This document shows positions 9,400 through 17,370 of a DNA stretch of 64,000 bases, in pieces. This stretch comes from Desertivirga xinjiangensis (lineage in GTDB: Bacteria > Bacteroidota > Bacteroidia > Sphingobacteriales > Sphingobacteriaceae): positions 62,001 through 126,000 of the forward strand of contig NZ_JAFMZP010000011.1 of assembly GCF_024436435.1 (NCBI RefSeq), given 5' to 3'. Position numbers and translations under genes: made by a program. The notes beneath the pieces are model-generated. The model had not been told where the DNA came from. It saw nothing but the letters and a program-made list of their open reading frames with translations, and made no database searches. Numbering within the stretch: the stretch's first letter is position 1; each line of letters opens with the position of its first letter.

Positions 9400-10410
9400 A
9401 TGCAGGATTTAACATCGCTTAAAGATTTATTAGCTTATCCAAAGCATATTGTAATAACCACCCATCACAAGCCTGATGGAGATGCGATGGGCTCATCGCT
9501 TGGTTTATACAATTATTTGGCACAAAAGGGGCATCATGTGCGGGTTGTAGCACCTACTGATTATCCTATTTTCCTGCATTGGCTGCCTAATAACTCAGAA
9601 GTAATTATTTACACAGACAAAAAGGAAGAATGCGAAAAGCTTGTTCTTGAAGCTGAACTGATATTCTGTCTTGATTTTAATGCTCTTTCAAGAATTAATG
9701 AATTAGGTAATGTGGTCCGTCAGGCTGGAGGTGTAAAGGTGATGATCGATCATCACCTGGAACCGGAGGGTTTTGACGATTACCGTCATTGGACCATAAA
9801 TGCGTGTGCTACAGCCCAGTTGGTATACGATTTTATCGCGAATGTAATGGGCGAAAAGGGACTTATCAATAAAGACGTAGCTACATGTCTTTATACCGGA
9901 ATAATGACTGATTCAGGATCTTTCCGATTTCCAAGCACCACTCCTGAAGTTCATCACATCGTGGCAGATCTGATCTCTCGAGGAGCTGAAAACGCAAAAA
10001 TTCATCAAATGGTATACGATAACTTCTCAGAAAACCGTTTACGTTTCCTTGGACATTGTTTGTTAAATAACCTCGAAGTGCTAACGGAATACAATACGGC
10101 GTTGATATCAGTTTCGCAGGATTTGTTGAGGCAATACAGTATCAGCACGGGCGATACAGAAGGGCTGGTGAATTATGCTTTGACGATTAACGGAATAAAG
10201 CTTGCTGCGCTTATTATTGAAAGGCCTGATCGCGTAAAGCTGTCATTGCGTTCGACAGGAGATTTTCCGGCTAATGAAATATGCAAAAAATACTTCGATG
10301 GCGGAGGGCACAGAAATGCAGCCGGCGGACACTCAGAGGGATCTTTAGAACAGGTAGTTGACAGGTTTAAATCGATATTGCCGGAATACAAAAGTTTACT
10401 ATTAATATAA
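9400..10410 (+). CDS. DHH-family phosphoesterase, NrnA-like (oligoribonuclease / pAp phosphatase)
   Basis: Predicted manganese-dependent enzyme that degrades short oligonucleotides and dephosphorylates pAp. Seen: TTHHKPDGDAMGSS near residues 24-37, the DHH motif IDHHLEPEG near 115, CLYTGIMTDSGSFR, and the C-terminal DHHA1 motif GGGHRNAAGGH near 302. 336 aa from the ATG at 9400; a TTG two codons upstream is less likely. The last nine codons and the stop are present a second time just downstream (see the repeat at 10381-10499). Confidence 0.9.
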   Translation: MQDLTSLKDLLAYPKHIVITTHHKPDGDAMGSSLGLYNYLAQKGHHVRVVAPTDYPIFLHWLPNNSEVIIYTDKKEECEKLVLEAELIFCLDFNALSRINELGNVVRQAGGVKVMIDHHLEPEGFDDYRHWTINACATAQLVYDFIANVMGEKGLINKDVATCLYTGIMTDSGSFRFPSTTPEVHHIVADLISRGAENAKIHQMVYDNFSENRLRFLGHCLLNNLEVLTEYNTALISVSQDLLRQYSISTGDTEGLVNYALTINGIKLAALIIERPDRVKLSLRSTGDFPANEICKKYFDGGGHRNAAGGHSEGSLEQVVDRFKSILPEYKSLLLI

Positions 10411-10499
10411 ATATACAATAGAAATTGCCTATCATGGTGCCGGAATACAAAAGCTTATTATTAATATAAATATAAAATAGAAATTGGACTATCATGGTG
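10381..10499 (+). repeat. imperfect tandem duplication of the nrnA-like gene end
   Basis: Two adjacent units, 10381-10439 (59 bases) and 10440-10499 (60 bases), differ at only a few positions and one indel. A third partial unit starts at 10500. The first unit contains the last nine codons and stop of the upstream gene. The second unit encodes the same nine residues (PEYKSLLLI, stop); its two differences in that part are both synonymous (AGT/AGC and CTA/TTA). Confidence 0.9.
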
Positions 10500-10574
10500 C
10501 CGGATACCAGGCTACATTAAGGGCAGGTTCTCAACACGATGGCTTCATAACCACTCAAAAATTAAATTAAACAA

Positions 10575-11549
10575 ATGAAAAGAAACTTAATTGTTTTAGG
10601 ATTAGCTGCTCTTGCTTTTACAAGTTGCAAGCAATTCAAAAAGGGCGAAGGAGATTTGCAGTACATCATTCATGAAGACAAAGATGGCGCTACAATCAAA
10701 GAGGGAGATTTTTTATCGTTGAAGGTAACTCAGAAAACGGAAGAAGATTCTGTAATGTATGAGTCAGCTGCTTTTGACAGACCAGCATTGCTTGTACAGC
10801 AAAAGCCTGCGTTTAAAGGAGACCTTTACAGTGCGATTGGTATGTTAAGTGAGGGTGATAGTGCTACGTTTAAGATTAACCTTGACTCAATGCAAACCAA
10901 AATGGGTATGCCTAAGCCTACAAATACCAAAGGCAAATATCTGCTTTTCAGTATCCGTGTTGACAAAGTTATTCCAAAGGGAAAAATGAACGATCAGCAA
11001 ATGCAGGCCAAAGTTGAGACGTACATGAAGGGGGAGACTGAAAAAGCTAAAAATAAAGAAGCTGGTATAATCAGTAACTATATTTCATCAAACGACTTAA
11101 AACCGACTGTAACGGCATCGGGCTTAAACTATGTAGTAACCCAGCAAGGCAGCGGAGCTAAGCCTGCTGTTGGGGATACAGTTGAAGTAAACTATACCGG
11201 TAAATTTATTACCGGAAAAAACAAAGTATTTGATACCAGTGTCAAAGAAGTGGCAGAGAAAGAGAAAATGTTTGATCCGATGCGTCCTTATAAGCCAATT
11301 AAAGTTGCTGCGGGCACAAACGGAACTATTCCGGGATTCGATGAAGCTTTGTTGTTACTTAATAAAGGTGCAAAAGCTACTGTACTCATTCCTTCGAAAC
11401 TTGGTTACGGAGCGCAGGGAAGCCAGGTAATTGGCCCATACACTCCATTATTATTTGAACTGGAAGTTGTAAATGTTATTAAACAAACGCCTGGATCAGC
11501 TCCGGCAGGTTTACCTCAAATTCCTGCTCAGCCTCCTGTAACGAAATAA
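10575..11549 (+). CDS. FKBP-type peptidyl-prolyl isomerase lipoprotein
   Basis: 324 aa. The N-terminus MKRNLIVLGLAALAFTSC is a lipoprotein signal with Cys18, so the protein is probably anchored on the periplasmic side of a membrane. Residues about 185-305 form a canonical FKBP domain (VGDTVEVNYTGKF, then PGFDEALLLLNKGAK, then IPSKLGYG and the closing LLFELEVVNVI). Residues about 40-140 look like a degenerate second FKBP fold (EGDFLSLKV, LSEGDSATFKI, LLFSIRVDKVI). A Pro/Gln-rich tail ends the protein. The next gene is a paralogue. Expected role: proline isomerisation in envelope protein folding. Confidence 0.88.
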   Translation: MKRNLIVLGLAALAFTSCKQFKKGEGDLQYIIHEDKDGATIKEGDFLSLKVTQKTEEDSVMYESAAFDRPALLVQQKPAFKGDLYSAIGMLSEGDSATFKINLDSMQTKMGMPKPTNTKGKYLLFSIRVDKVIPKGKMNDQQMQAKVETYMKGETEKAKNKEAGIISNYISSNDLKPTVTASGLNYVVTQQGSGAKPAVGDTVEVNYTGKFITGKNKVFDTSVKEVAEKEKMFDPMRPYKPIKVAAGTNGTIPGFDEALLLLNKGAKATVLIPSKLGYGAQGSQVIGPYTPLLFELEVVNVIKQTPGSAPAGLPQIPAQPPVTK

Positions 11550-11581
11550 TGAACCTTTCAAAATAAAGGATCTGTAAGATT

Positions 11582-11617
11582 AGCCCGCCTGAATATAAAC
11601 AGGTGGGCTGTTTATTT
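11582..11617 (+). terminator. hairpin between the two FKBP genes
   Basis: AGCCCGCCTG (11582-11591) pairs with CAGGTGGGCT (11600-11609), with one G-T pair, followed by TTTATTTT. It fits an intrinsic terminator of the first FKBP gene, although the second gene starts only a few bases later. Confidence 0.6.
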
Positions 11618-11625
11618 TAAAAAAA

Positions 11626-12687
11626 ATGAAATTGAAGAATGTTTTAGCCGTATTGCTGCTGGTAGCATCAGTGCAGGTGTTTGGTCAGAATACCGCTGAT
11701 TTGCAGCGTTTACCTAATGGGGCATTTTATAAAATTTATACAAGCAGTACTGCTCCCAAAATTAAATTGAATGATGTTATTACCTTCCACTTTATTCAAA
11801 AAACGGATAAAGATTCTGTATTGGCAAGCAGCTATCAGATGGGGCGTCCGGCAACTGTGCCCGTTCAACCTGCCCGGAATATTGCCGACCTGATGGATTT
11901 TTTTCAATTGCTGGCTGTAAAGGACAGTGCATTAGTAAAAGTTCCAACCGACTCCATATTTAAAGGACCAGAAGCAGAGGCTGGCCGGCCTCCGTTCCTC
12001 CCTAAAGGAAGTTATTTGACTTTCATTATTAAGGTAGAAAAAGTGCAAACGATGGACGAAGCCATGGCCGAATATCAAAAGGAGATGGACAAGATGAAGT
12101 CGGACGAACTTGTTGTACTTAATAGATATGTTGCTGATAATAGCCTGAAACCTACAACCACAAGTTCAGGTTTAAAATATTTTGTGACAAAGTCTTCGGT
12201 TAAACCTAAGCCGGTGAACGGAGATACAGTACTTGTAAACTATATAGGAAGTACTCTCGAGGGTAAAGTATTTGATTCAAGCATTGAGGCAGAAGCTAAA
12301 AAAGCCGGCTTAGAGCAACCTGGACGTAACTATGAGCCGATCAGTCTCGTTTTAGGGCAAGGGCAGGTGATCAAAGGATGGGAAGAAGGATTACTCATGT
12401 TAAATGAGGGTGCTAAAGCTACATTTTTAATCCCTTCAGATTTAGGATATGGCCCTCAGGGCGCTGGTAATGATATTAAACCTTTCAGCAGTTTGAGGTT
12501 CGACCTGGAACTTGTAAAAGTCAAAAAAGCTAAAAAAGCACCGGCGACAACTTCTCCGACAATCAAAAAAACTACGCCGGTTAAAAAACCGGCAACCCCT
12601 GCTAAGAAACCCGTAGCACCTGCTAAAAAACCAGTTGCTCCAGTGAAGAAGCCGACAACTTCGAGTACGGCAAAGCCTTCGAAATAA
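11626..12687 (+). CDS. FKBP-type peptidyl-prolyl isomerase with Lys/Pro-rich tail
   Basis: 353 aa, paralogue of the gene upstream. The Sec signal MKLKNVLAVLLLVASVQVFG probably ends before QN, so it is periplasmic and not lipidated. Residues about 190-300 are an FKBP domain (NGDTVLVNYIGSTLEGKVFDSS, KGWEEGLLMLNEGAKATF, IPSDLGYGPQG). The N-terminal half again resembles a degraded FKBP domain. The last 50 residues are a repetitive KKPxAPAKKPVAP tail, low complexity and basic, which could bind the cell wall or nucleic acid. A clear terminator follows. Confidence 0.88.
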   Translation: MKLKNVLAVLLLVASVQVFGQNTADLQRLPNGAFYKIYTSSTAPKIKLNDVITFHFIQKTDKDSVLASSYQMGRPATVPVQPARNIADLMDFFQLLAVKDSALVKVPTDSIFKGPEAEAGRPPFLPKGSYLTFIIKVEKVQTMDEAMAEYQKEMDKMKSDELVVLNRYVADNSLKPTTTSSGLKYFVTKSSVKPKPVNGDTVLVNYIGSTLEGKVFDSSIEAEAKKAGLEQPGRNYEPISLVLGQGQVIKGWEEGLLMLNEGAKATFLIPSDLGYGPQGAGNDIKPFSSLRFDLELVKVKKAKKAPATTSPTIKKTTPVKKPATPAKKPVAPAKKPVAPVKKPTTSSTAKPSK

Positions 12688-12693
12688 TCTAAG

Positions 12694-12717
12694 AACCTCC
12701 TCCGGGAGGTTTTTTTA
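12694..12717 (+). terminator. intrinsic terminator after the second FKBP gene
   Basis: AACCTCC, loop TCCG, GGAGGTT, then a run of T residues. A compact rho-independent terminator 7 bases after the stop codon. Confidence 0.85.
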
Positions 12718-12787
12718 TGAAAGACTGATTTCATTATCGAATGTTCCGGGTGGTTTTCAGCTTCCCAAATGATCAATTCTGAAAAAA

Positions 12788-12800
12788 TGACAGCTTGTCA
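12788..12800. promoter_or_regulatory. TGACA-N3-TGTCA palindrome upstream of dnaK
   Basis: A 13-base perfect palindrome (TGACAGCTTGTCA) lies about 130 bases before the dnaK start. Two further TGTCA copies are at 12831-12835 and 12842-12846. The grouping suggests a stress-regulator site for dnaK; no CIRCE element is present. The binding factor is not identified. Confidence 0.4.
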
Positions 12801-12930
12801 TTTGCATTCTCTGGAATTAAGCTGTTTTCGTGTCAAAATACTGTCAGCGTTGAGGTAGAGATATCTTGGCATAACGCTTGATAAGGAACAAACAGAATAT
12901 TTGTTGAACAATCAAAAAAGTAAATATATC

Positions 12931-14841
12931 ATGTCAAAAATTATTGGTATCGACTTAGGAACAACTAACTCCTGCGTAGCCGTAATGGAAGGTAATGAGC
13001 CTGTCGTTATAGCGAACAGCGAAGGTAAACGTACAACTCCTTCTATTGTCGCGTTTGTTGAGAACGGTGAGCGTAAAGTTGGTGATCCTGCAAAACGCCA
13101 AGCCATTACTAACCCTAAAAAAACTATTTATTCCATTAAACGCTTCATGGGCAATAGCTTTAATGAAGTAGGTAAAGAAGTAGGACGGGTTCCTTATAGT
13201 GTGATTAAGGGAGATAATAATACTCCGCGTGTAGAGATAGACGACAGAAAATATACTCCTCAGGAAATCTCAGCTATGGTTCTTCAAAAAATGAAGAAGA
13301 CAGCTGAGGACTTCTTAGGGCACGAAGTTTCTGAAGCGGTGATCACTGTTCCTGCATACTTTAATGATGCACAACGTCAGGCTACAAAAGAGGCTGGTGA
13401 AATTGCCGGATTAAATGTAAAGCGTATTATAAATGAGCCGACAGCTGCCGCTTTAGCGTATGGTTTGGATAAAGCACATAAAGATATGAAGATCGTTGTG
13501 TTCGACTGCGGTGGTGGTACACACGACGTTTCAGTGCTTGAATTAGGTGACGGCGTTTTTGAAGTTAAGTCAACGGATGGTGATACTCACCTGGGTGGTG
13601 ACGACTTCGATCAGGTGATCATTGACTGGCTGGCTGCAGAGTTTAAAGAAGAAAACGGAATGGACCTTGCTAAAGATGCAATGGCTTTGCAACGTTTGAA
13701 AGAAGCTGCCGAAAAAGCCAAGATTGAGTTGTCAAGTTCTACTCAAACCGAGGTTAACCTTCCATATATTACAGCCGATCAAAGTGGTCCGAAACACCTT
13801 GTGCGTACTTTAAGCCGTGCAAAGTTTGAGCAGTTAGCAGATAGTCTGATCAAAAGGACTATTGAGCCATGCCGTTCAGCCTTGAAAAATGCTGGTTTGT
13901 CTACATCTGATATTGATGAGATCATCCTGGTAGGTGGATCAACCCGTATTCCTGCAATTCAGGATGCTGTTAAATCTTTCTTTGGCAAAGAACCTTCGAA
14001 GGGTGTTAACCCCGATGAGGTTGTAGCTATTGGTGCTGCAATTCAAGGGGGGGTATTAACTGGTGAAGTTAAGGATGTATTGTTACTAGACGTTACTCCG
14101 CTTTCACTAGGTATCGAAACCATGGGTGGTGTAATGACCAAGCTTATCGAGGCTAACACTACTATCCCATCAAAAAAATCAGAGACTTTCTCAACGGCGT
14201 CAGATAACCAGCCTTCAGTGGAAATTCATATCCTGCAGGGTGAGCGCCCAATGGCAAACCAAAACCGTACAATCGGTCGTTTCCATTTAGATGGAATTCC
14301 ACCTGCACCTCGCGGTGTGCCTCAAATTGAAGTTACCTTTGATATTGATGCGAATGGTATCTTACACGTGGGAGCTAAAGATAAAGCAACTGGTAAAGAA
14401 CAGAAGATCCGTATCGAAGCTTCTTCTGGTTTGTCTGATGACGAAATCCAAAAGATGAAGCAAGAAGCTGAAGCGAATGCAGAAGCTGATAAAAAAGCAA
14501 AAGAAGAGGTAGATAAATTAAATGCTGCGGATGCGCTTATATTCTCAACTGAAAAACAATTGAAAGAATACGGCGATAAGATCCCTGCCGAGAAAAAAGC
14601 GCCGATTGAAAGTGGCTTAACCAAGCTGAAAGATGCTTATGCTGCTAATAACTTCGCGGATATCGAGGTAGCTCAAACTGAACTTCAAACTGCATGGACT
14701 GCAGCTTCTGAGGATATGTACAAAGCAACTCAGGATGCCGGTGCTCAACCAGGCGCCGAACAGTCGAATGGGCAAGCAGGTAATGGCGCTAATAACGCAG
14801 GAGATGCTGTAACTGATGTTGATTTTGAAGAAGTAAAATAA
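12931..14841 (+). CDS. dnaK: molecular chaperone DnaK (Hsp70)
   Basis: ATP-driven cytoplasmic chaperone, 636 aa. Seen: [16 protein letters not shown] at residues 6-21, the second phosphate loop [12 protein letters not shown] near 192-203, [22 protein letters not shown] near 335, the hydrophobic linker [13 protein letters not shown] near 387-399, the substrate-binding domain, and a C-terminal tail ending in EEVK. The ATG at 12931 is used because [10 protein letters not shown] is the universal start; an upstream TTG would add ten unusual residues. No dnaJ or grpE lies alongside. The CGGGTH variant of the usual LGGGTF is noted as a finding. Confidence 0.98.
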   Translation: MSKIIGIDLGTTNSCVAVMEGNEPVVIANSEGKRTTPSIVAFVENGERKVGDPAKRQAITNPKKTIYSIKRFMGNSFNEVGKEVGRVPYSVIKGDNNTPRVEIDDRKYTPQEISAMVLQKMKKTAEDFLGHEVSEAVITVPAYFNDAQRQATKEAGEIAGLNVKRIINEPTAAALAYGLDKAHKDMKIVVFDCGGGTHDVSVLELGDGVFEVKSTDGDTHLGGDDFDQVIIDWLAAEFKEENGMDLAKDAMALQRLKEAAEKAKIELSSSTQTEVNLPYITADQSGPKHLVRTLSRAKFEQLADSLIKRTIEPCRSALKNAGLSTSDIDEIILVGGSTRIPAIQDAVKSFFGKEPSKGVNPDEVVAIGAAIQGGVLTGEVKDVLLLDVTPLSLGIETMGGVMTKLIEANTTIPSKKSETFSTASDNQPSVEIHILQGERPMANQNRTIGRFHLDGIPPAPRGVPQIEVTFDIDANGILHVGAKDKATGKEQKIRIEASSGLSDDEIQKMKQEAEANAEADKKAKEEVDKLNAADALIFSTEKQLKEYGDKIPAEKKAPIESGLTKLKDAYAANNFADIEVAQTELQTAWTAASEDMYKATQDAGAQPGAEQSNGQAGNGANNAGDAVTDVDFEEVK

Positions 14842-14862
14842 ATTCATTAAAATATCTTTTTT

Positions 14863-14898
14863 AAAAAGCCGTTTCAGAGTCTGGAACGGCTTTTTTTT
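14863..14898 (+). terminator. dnaK terminator
   Basis: AAAAAGCCGTTT and GGAACGGCTTTTT flank an 8-base loop, with a long T run, 22 bases after dnaK. A strong rho-independent terminator. Confidence 0.9.
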
Positions 14899-14982
14899 GA
14901 TCTGGCACCTAATATTTTTGATTAGTTTGTTGGCGGTTGTTGAAAAAAAGCGATTTGCGGGAATATAGCCTGCTATTTTTTT

Positions 14983-14990
14983 TATTTTTG
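14983..14990 (+). promoter_or_regulatory. -7 box of the TatD-family gene
   Basis: TATTTTTG is an exact TAnnTTTG match ending 6 bases before the ATG, which predicts a leader of about three bases. No -33 TTTG was found at the usual distance, so the promoter is tentative. Confidence 0.4.
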
Positions 14991-14996
14991 TAAAAA

Positions 14997-15764
14997 ATGA
15001 TGTTAACGGATACACATACTCATCTTTATTATGAGAAAGATGAGGCTAAGCGGAGGGAGTTGATTGATCGCTGTTTTGAAAATGGGGTAAAACGCTTATT
15101 CCTTCCGAATGTAGACGCCAAGTCTATTCCTTTAGTCATGAATCTGGCGGAAGCTTATCCTGATAACTGCTTTCCCATGCTCGGTTTACATCCTTGTGAT
15201 GTGAAAGAGGGTTACGCCACAGCACTCGACACCATATTTGAATCTCTGGCTGATTATAAAATTTATGCTATTGGGGAGATCGGAATAGATTTGTATTGGG
15301 ATAAAAGCACATTAAATATTCAGCAGGAAGCGTTTAAGAAACAAATAGCCTGGGCTAAGCAATTGGATCTGCCAATTGTGATACATTGCCGGGATGCTTT
15401 TGATGAACTTTATAAGGTTCTTCTTGAAGAAAAGGATGAAAAATTGAAAGGTATATTTCATTGTTTTTCAGGAAATACAGATGAGGCAAAGAAAGTCATT
15501 GAATTAGGTTTTTATTTGGGTATAGGGGGAGTAGTGACTTACAAAAACTCAGGATTGGATAAAGTGGTCGCTGAAATCGGGCTTGAACATTTGGTGCTTG
15601 AAACTGATGCGCCCTATCTCACTCCCGTGCCGTTCAGAGGGAAGCCAAATGAAAGTAGTTACCTGGTGTATGTTGCAGCTAAAGTGGCCGAGGTGAAGAA
15701 TATATCCCTTGAAGAAGTTGCTGCAATTACCACGGAAAATTCAAAAAATATTTTTAAGATATAA
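14997..15764 (+). CDS. TatD-family metal-dependent hydrolase / DNase
   Basis: 255-aa TIM-barrel amidohydrolase-like protein. Metal ligands are visible: DTHTHL at the N-terminus, GEIGIDLYWD in the middle, PIVIHCRDA, HCFSG, and the late ETDAPYL aspartate. Family members are deoxyribonucleases acting in DNA repair or quality control; the exact substrate is not clear. The start is MMLTDTHTH at 14997; the second ATG is equally possible. The asparaginase gene follows on the same strand after 50 bases. Confidence 0.9.
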   Translation: MMLTDTHTHLYYEKDEAKRRELIDRCFENGVKRLFLPNVDAKSIPLVMNLAEAYPDNCFPMLGLHPCDVKEGYATALDTIFESLADYKIYAIGEIGIDLYWDKSTLNIQQEAFKKQIAWAKQLDLPIVIHCRDAFDELYKVLLEEKDEKLKGIFHCFSGNTDEAKKVIELGFYLGIGGVVTYKNSGLDKVVAEIGLEHLVLETDAPYLTPVPFRGKPNESSYLVYVAAKVAEVKNISLEEVAAITTENSKNIFKI

Positions 15765-15814
15765 TAAAGGTATTCCTTTTCTATATTTATGAAAATTTAA
15801 TGTGTAACGTATAA

Positions 15815-16864
15815 ATGACAAAGGTATTAATCATATACACCGGTGGAACCATAGGAATGGTGTTTGATAAGGTGACAGGTGTGTTGAAGCCTCTGGATTT
15901 TGCTCACATTACCGATAATGTTCCTGAATTGCAGCGGCTTCCATATGAGATCACGGTGCATTCTTTTGCAGAGATCATCGATTCATCAAATATGAGTCCC
16001 GAAATATGGATAGAGCTGGCAGAGCTGGTTGAGCGGAATTATGATGCCTACGATGGCTTTGTTATTCTTCATGGCTCGGATACGATGGCTTTTACGGCTT
16101 CTGCATTAAGCTTTTTACTTGAAGGCTTAAACAAGCCGGTCATATTTACGGGCTCGCAGCTTCCTATAGGCGAAATCCGGACAGATGCGAAAGAAAACCT
16201 GATCACTGCTCTTGAAATTGCGTCAGCCAAATTAAACGGTACGGCTAGAGTTCCCGAAGTTTGTATCTACTTCGACTTTCAACTGTTCCGTGGTAATCGC
16301 GCATTTAAGTATAACTCAGCGAAGTTTGAGGCATTTCGCTCCCCGAATTACCCGGTGTTAGCCGAAGCTGGAGTGCATTTACGATATAATGATGCGAGCA
16401 TCCGAAAATGTGAAGATTGCGTTTTCAAAGCCCATAAAAGGCTTAACAATTCGATTACTGTTCTTAAACTTTATCCCGGGATTAGTAAGGAAACCGTTGC
16501 TGCTATTGTTAATTCGAAGACTGATGCTATTATACTGGAAACTTTTGGTGCCGGAAATACTACCACGGAGAAGTGGTTTCTCGACTGCCTTGAAAGCGCT
16601 ATTAAAAGCGGTAAAGTACTTCTTGATATATCGCAATGTAAAGTAGGAACGGTTGAACTCGGGAGGTATGAAACCAGCAGACCCTTAAAGAATATGGGTG
16701 TGGTAAGTGGTTACGATATGACCTATGAAGCGGCTGTTACTAAACTGATGTTTTTACTGGGCAGAGGTTATACTTACGATAGATTAACCCGTCTTTTAGA
16801 AACAAATCTACGTGGAGAGTTGAGTAAAACACTGCTTGCGGCTCCTGCAAAGTCGGTATTTTAA
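15815..16864 (+). CDS. ansA: type I L-asparaginase
   Basis: Hydrolyses asparagine to aspartate and ammonia. 349 aa without a signal peptide, so cytoplasmic (type I). Seen: the first catalytic threonine in IYTGGTIGM near residues 8-16, the second in LHGSDTMAFTASAL near 88-101, and GSQLPIGEIRTDAKENL. The C-terminal domain carries the regulatory fold seen in cytoplasmic asparaginases. A tRNA-Ser gene follows. Confidence 0.93.
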   Translation: MTKVLIIYTGGTIGMVFDKVTGVLKPLDFAHITDNVPELQRLPYEITVHSFAEIIDSSNMSPEIWIELAELVERNYDAYDGFVILHGSDTMAFTASALSFLLEGLNKPVIFTGSQLPIGEIRTDAKENLITALEIASAKLNGTARVPEVCIYFDFQLFRGNRAFKYNSAKFEAFRSPNYPVLAEAGVHLRYNDASIRKCEDCVFKAHKRLNNSITVLKLYPGISKETVAAIVNSKTDAIILETFGAGNTTTEKWFLDCLESAIKSGKVLLDISQCKVGTVELGRYETSRPLKNMGVVSGYDMTYEAAVTKLMFLLGRGYTYDRLTRLLETNLRGELSKTLLAAPAKSVF

Positions 16865-16914
16865 ATTAATTTATACTTTAGGCGTATTCTCCGTCTTTTT
16901 TCAAATCTATTTCC

Positions 16915-16922
16915 TATTTTTG
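16915..16922 (+). promoter_or_regulatory. -7 box of tRNA-Ser
   Basis: TATTTTTG matches TAnnTTTG exactly and ends 11 bases before the mature tRNA. A -33 TTTG is not evident. Confidence 0.5.
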
Positions 16923-16933
16923 CGCACCTTAAC

Positions 16934-17021
16934 GGAGAGTTGTCCGAGTGGTTGAAGGAGCACGCCTGGAAAGTGTGTATACCTCAAAAGGGTATCGAGA
17001 GTTCGAATCTCTCACTCTCCG
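16934..17021 (+). tRNA. tRNA-Ser (GGA)
   Basis: 88 bases with a long variable arm. The acceptor GGAGAGT (16934-16940) pairs with ACTCTCC (17014-17020), with discriminator G17021. The anticodon arm CACGC-CTGGAAA-GTGTG gives anticodon GGA at 16968-16970, and the T arm contains GTTCGAATC. The variable arm pairs as GTATACC..GGTATC. CCA is not encoded. All parts are intact. Confidence 0.97.
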
Positions 17022-17043
17022 CATAAAATGTGTCAAAGCACAG

Positions 17044-17074
17044 AAAAGCCTGCAATTTATTTGCAGGCTTTTTT
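17044..17074 (+). terminator. tRNA-Ser terminator
   Basis: AAAAGCCTGCAA (17044-17055) and TTGCAGGCTTTT (17061-17072) form a perfect 12-bp stem with a 5-base loop and a T run. Confidence 0.9.
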
Positions 17075-17370
17075 AATTCAGGCCCCGCGAAAGAGTTTTG
17101 ATTTTATACACCACTGATTGTTGAGAAGCAGTTATGTCACACGCGGCACACGTTCGTCAGCAGGTTGACGTAGCTAGCACGCGTGCGTCCCGAGAGAAAA
17201 TTTATGGCAAGAAAAGGATTCTTGTCGCTCGGCCACTGCTGGAATCCCTCCACAGTTGAAGGGTGTAGATTTGCTTTTCCTATGGTCTTTTAAACAAAGG
17301 ATATTCGGCCTTCTGAACAAAAATGCGTAAGAATATCTGCTCTATTTTTGTATCAACAAACAAAATCAAC
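17075..17370. other. intergenic stretch with a GC-richer island
   Basis: About 300 bases without a convincing gene. The part at 17137-17261 is richer in G and C than the neighbourhood. On the minus strand 17137-17289 is open for 50 codons, with no ATG and no recognisable domain. TATTTTTG at 17343-17350 is a possible -7 box for the SDR gene. The rest shows nothing. Confidence 0.5.

Noticed and set aside
12541-12680. Repetitive stretch that could be taken for a tandem or CRISPR-like repeat
   Set aside because: The repeats are codons of a KKPxAP protein tail in frame, with no regular spacers.
12456-12776. Minus-strand open frame opposite the second FKBP gene
   Set aside because: It is the antisense of the repetitive Lys/Pro tail; the Gly/Ala/Val-rich product is a composition artefact.
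12867-12882. Sigma-54-like TGGCAT-N5-TTGAT before dnaK
   Set aside because: The -12 GC is missing and dnaK genes of this phylum are not known to use sigma-54.
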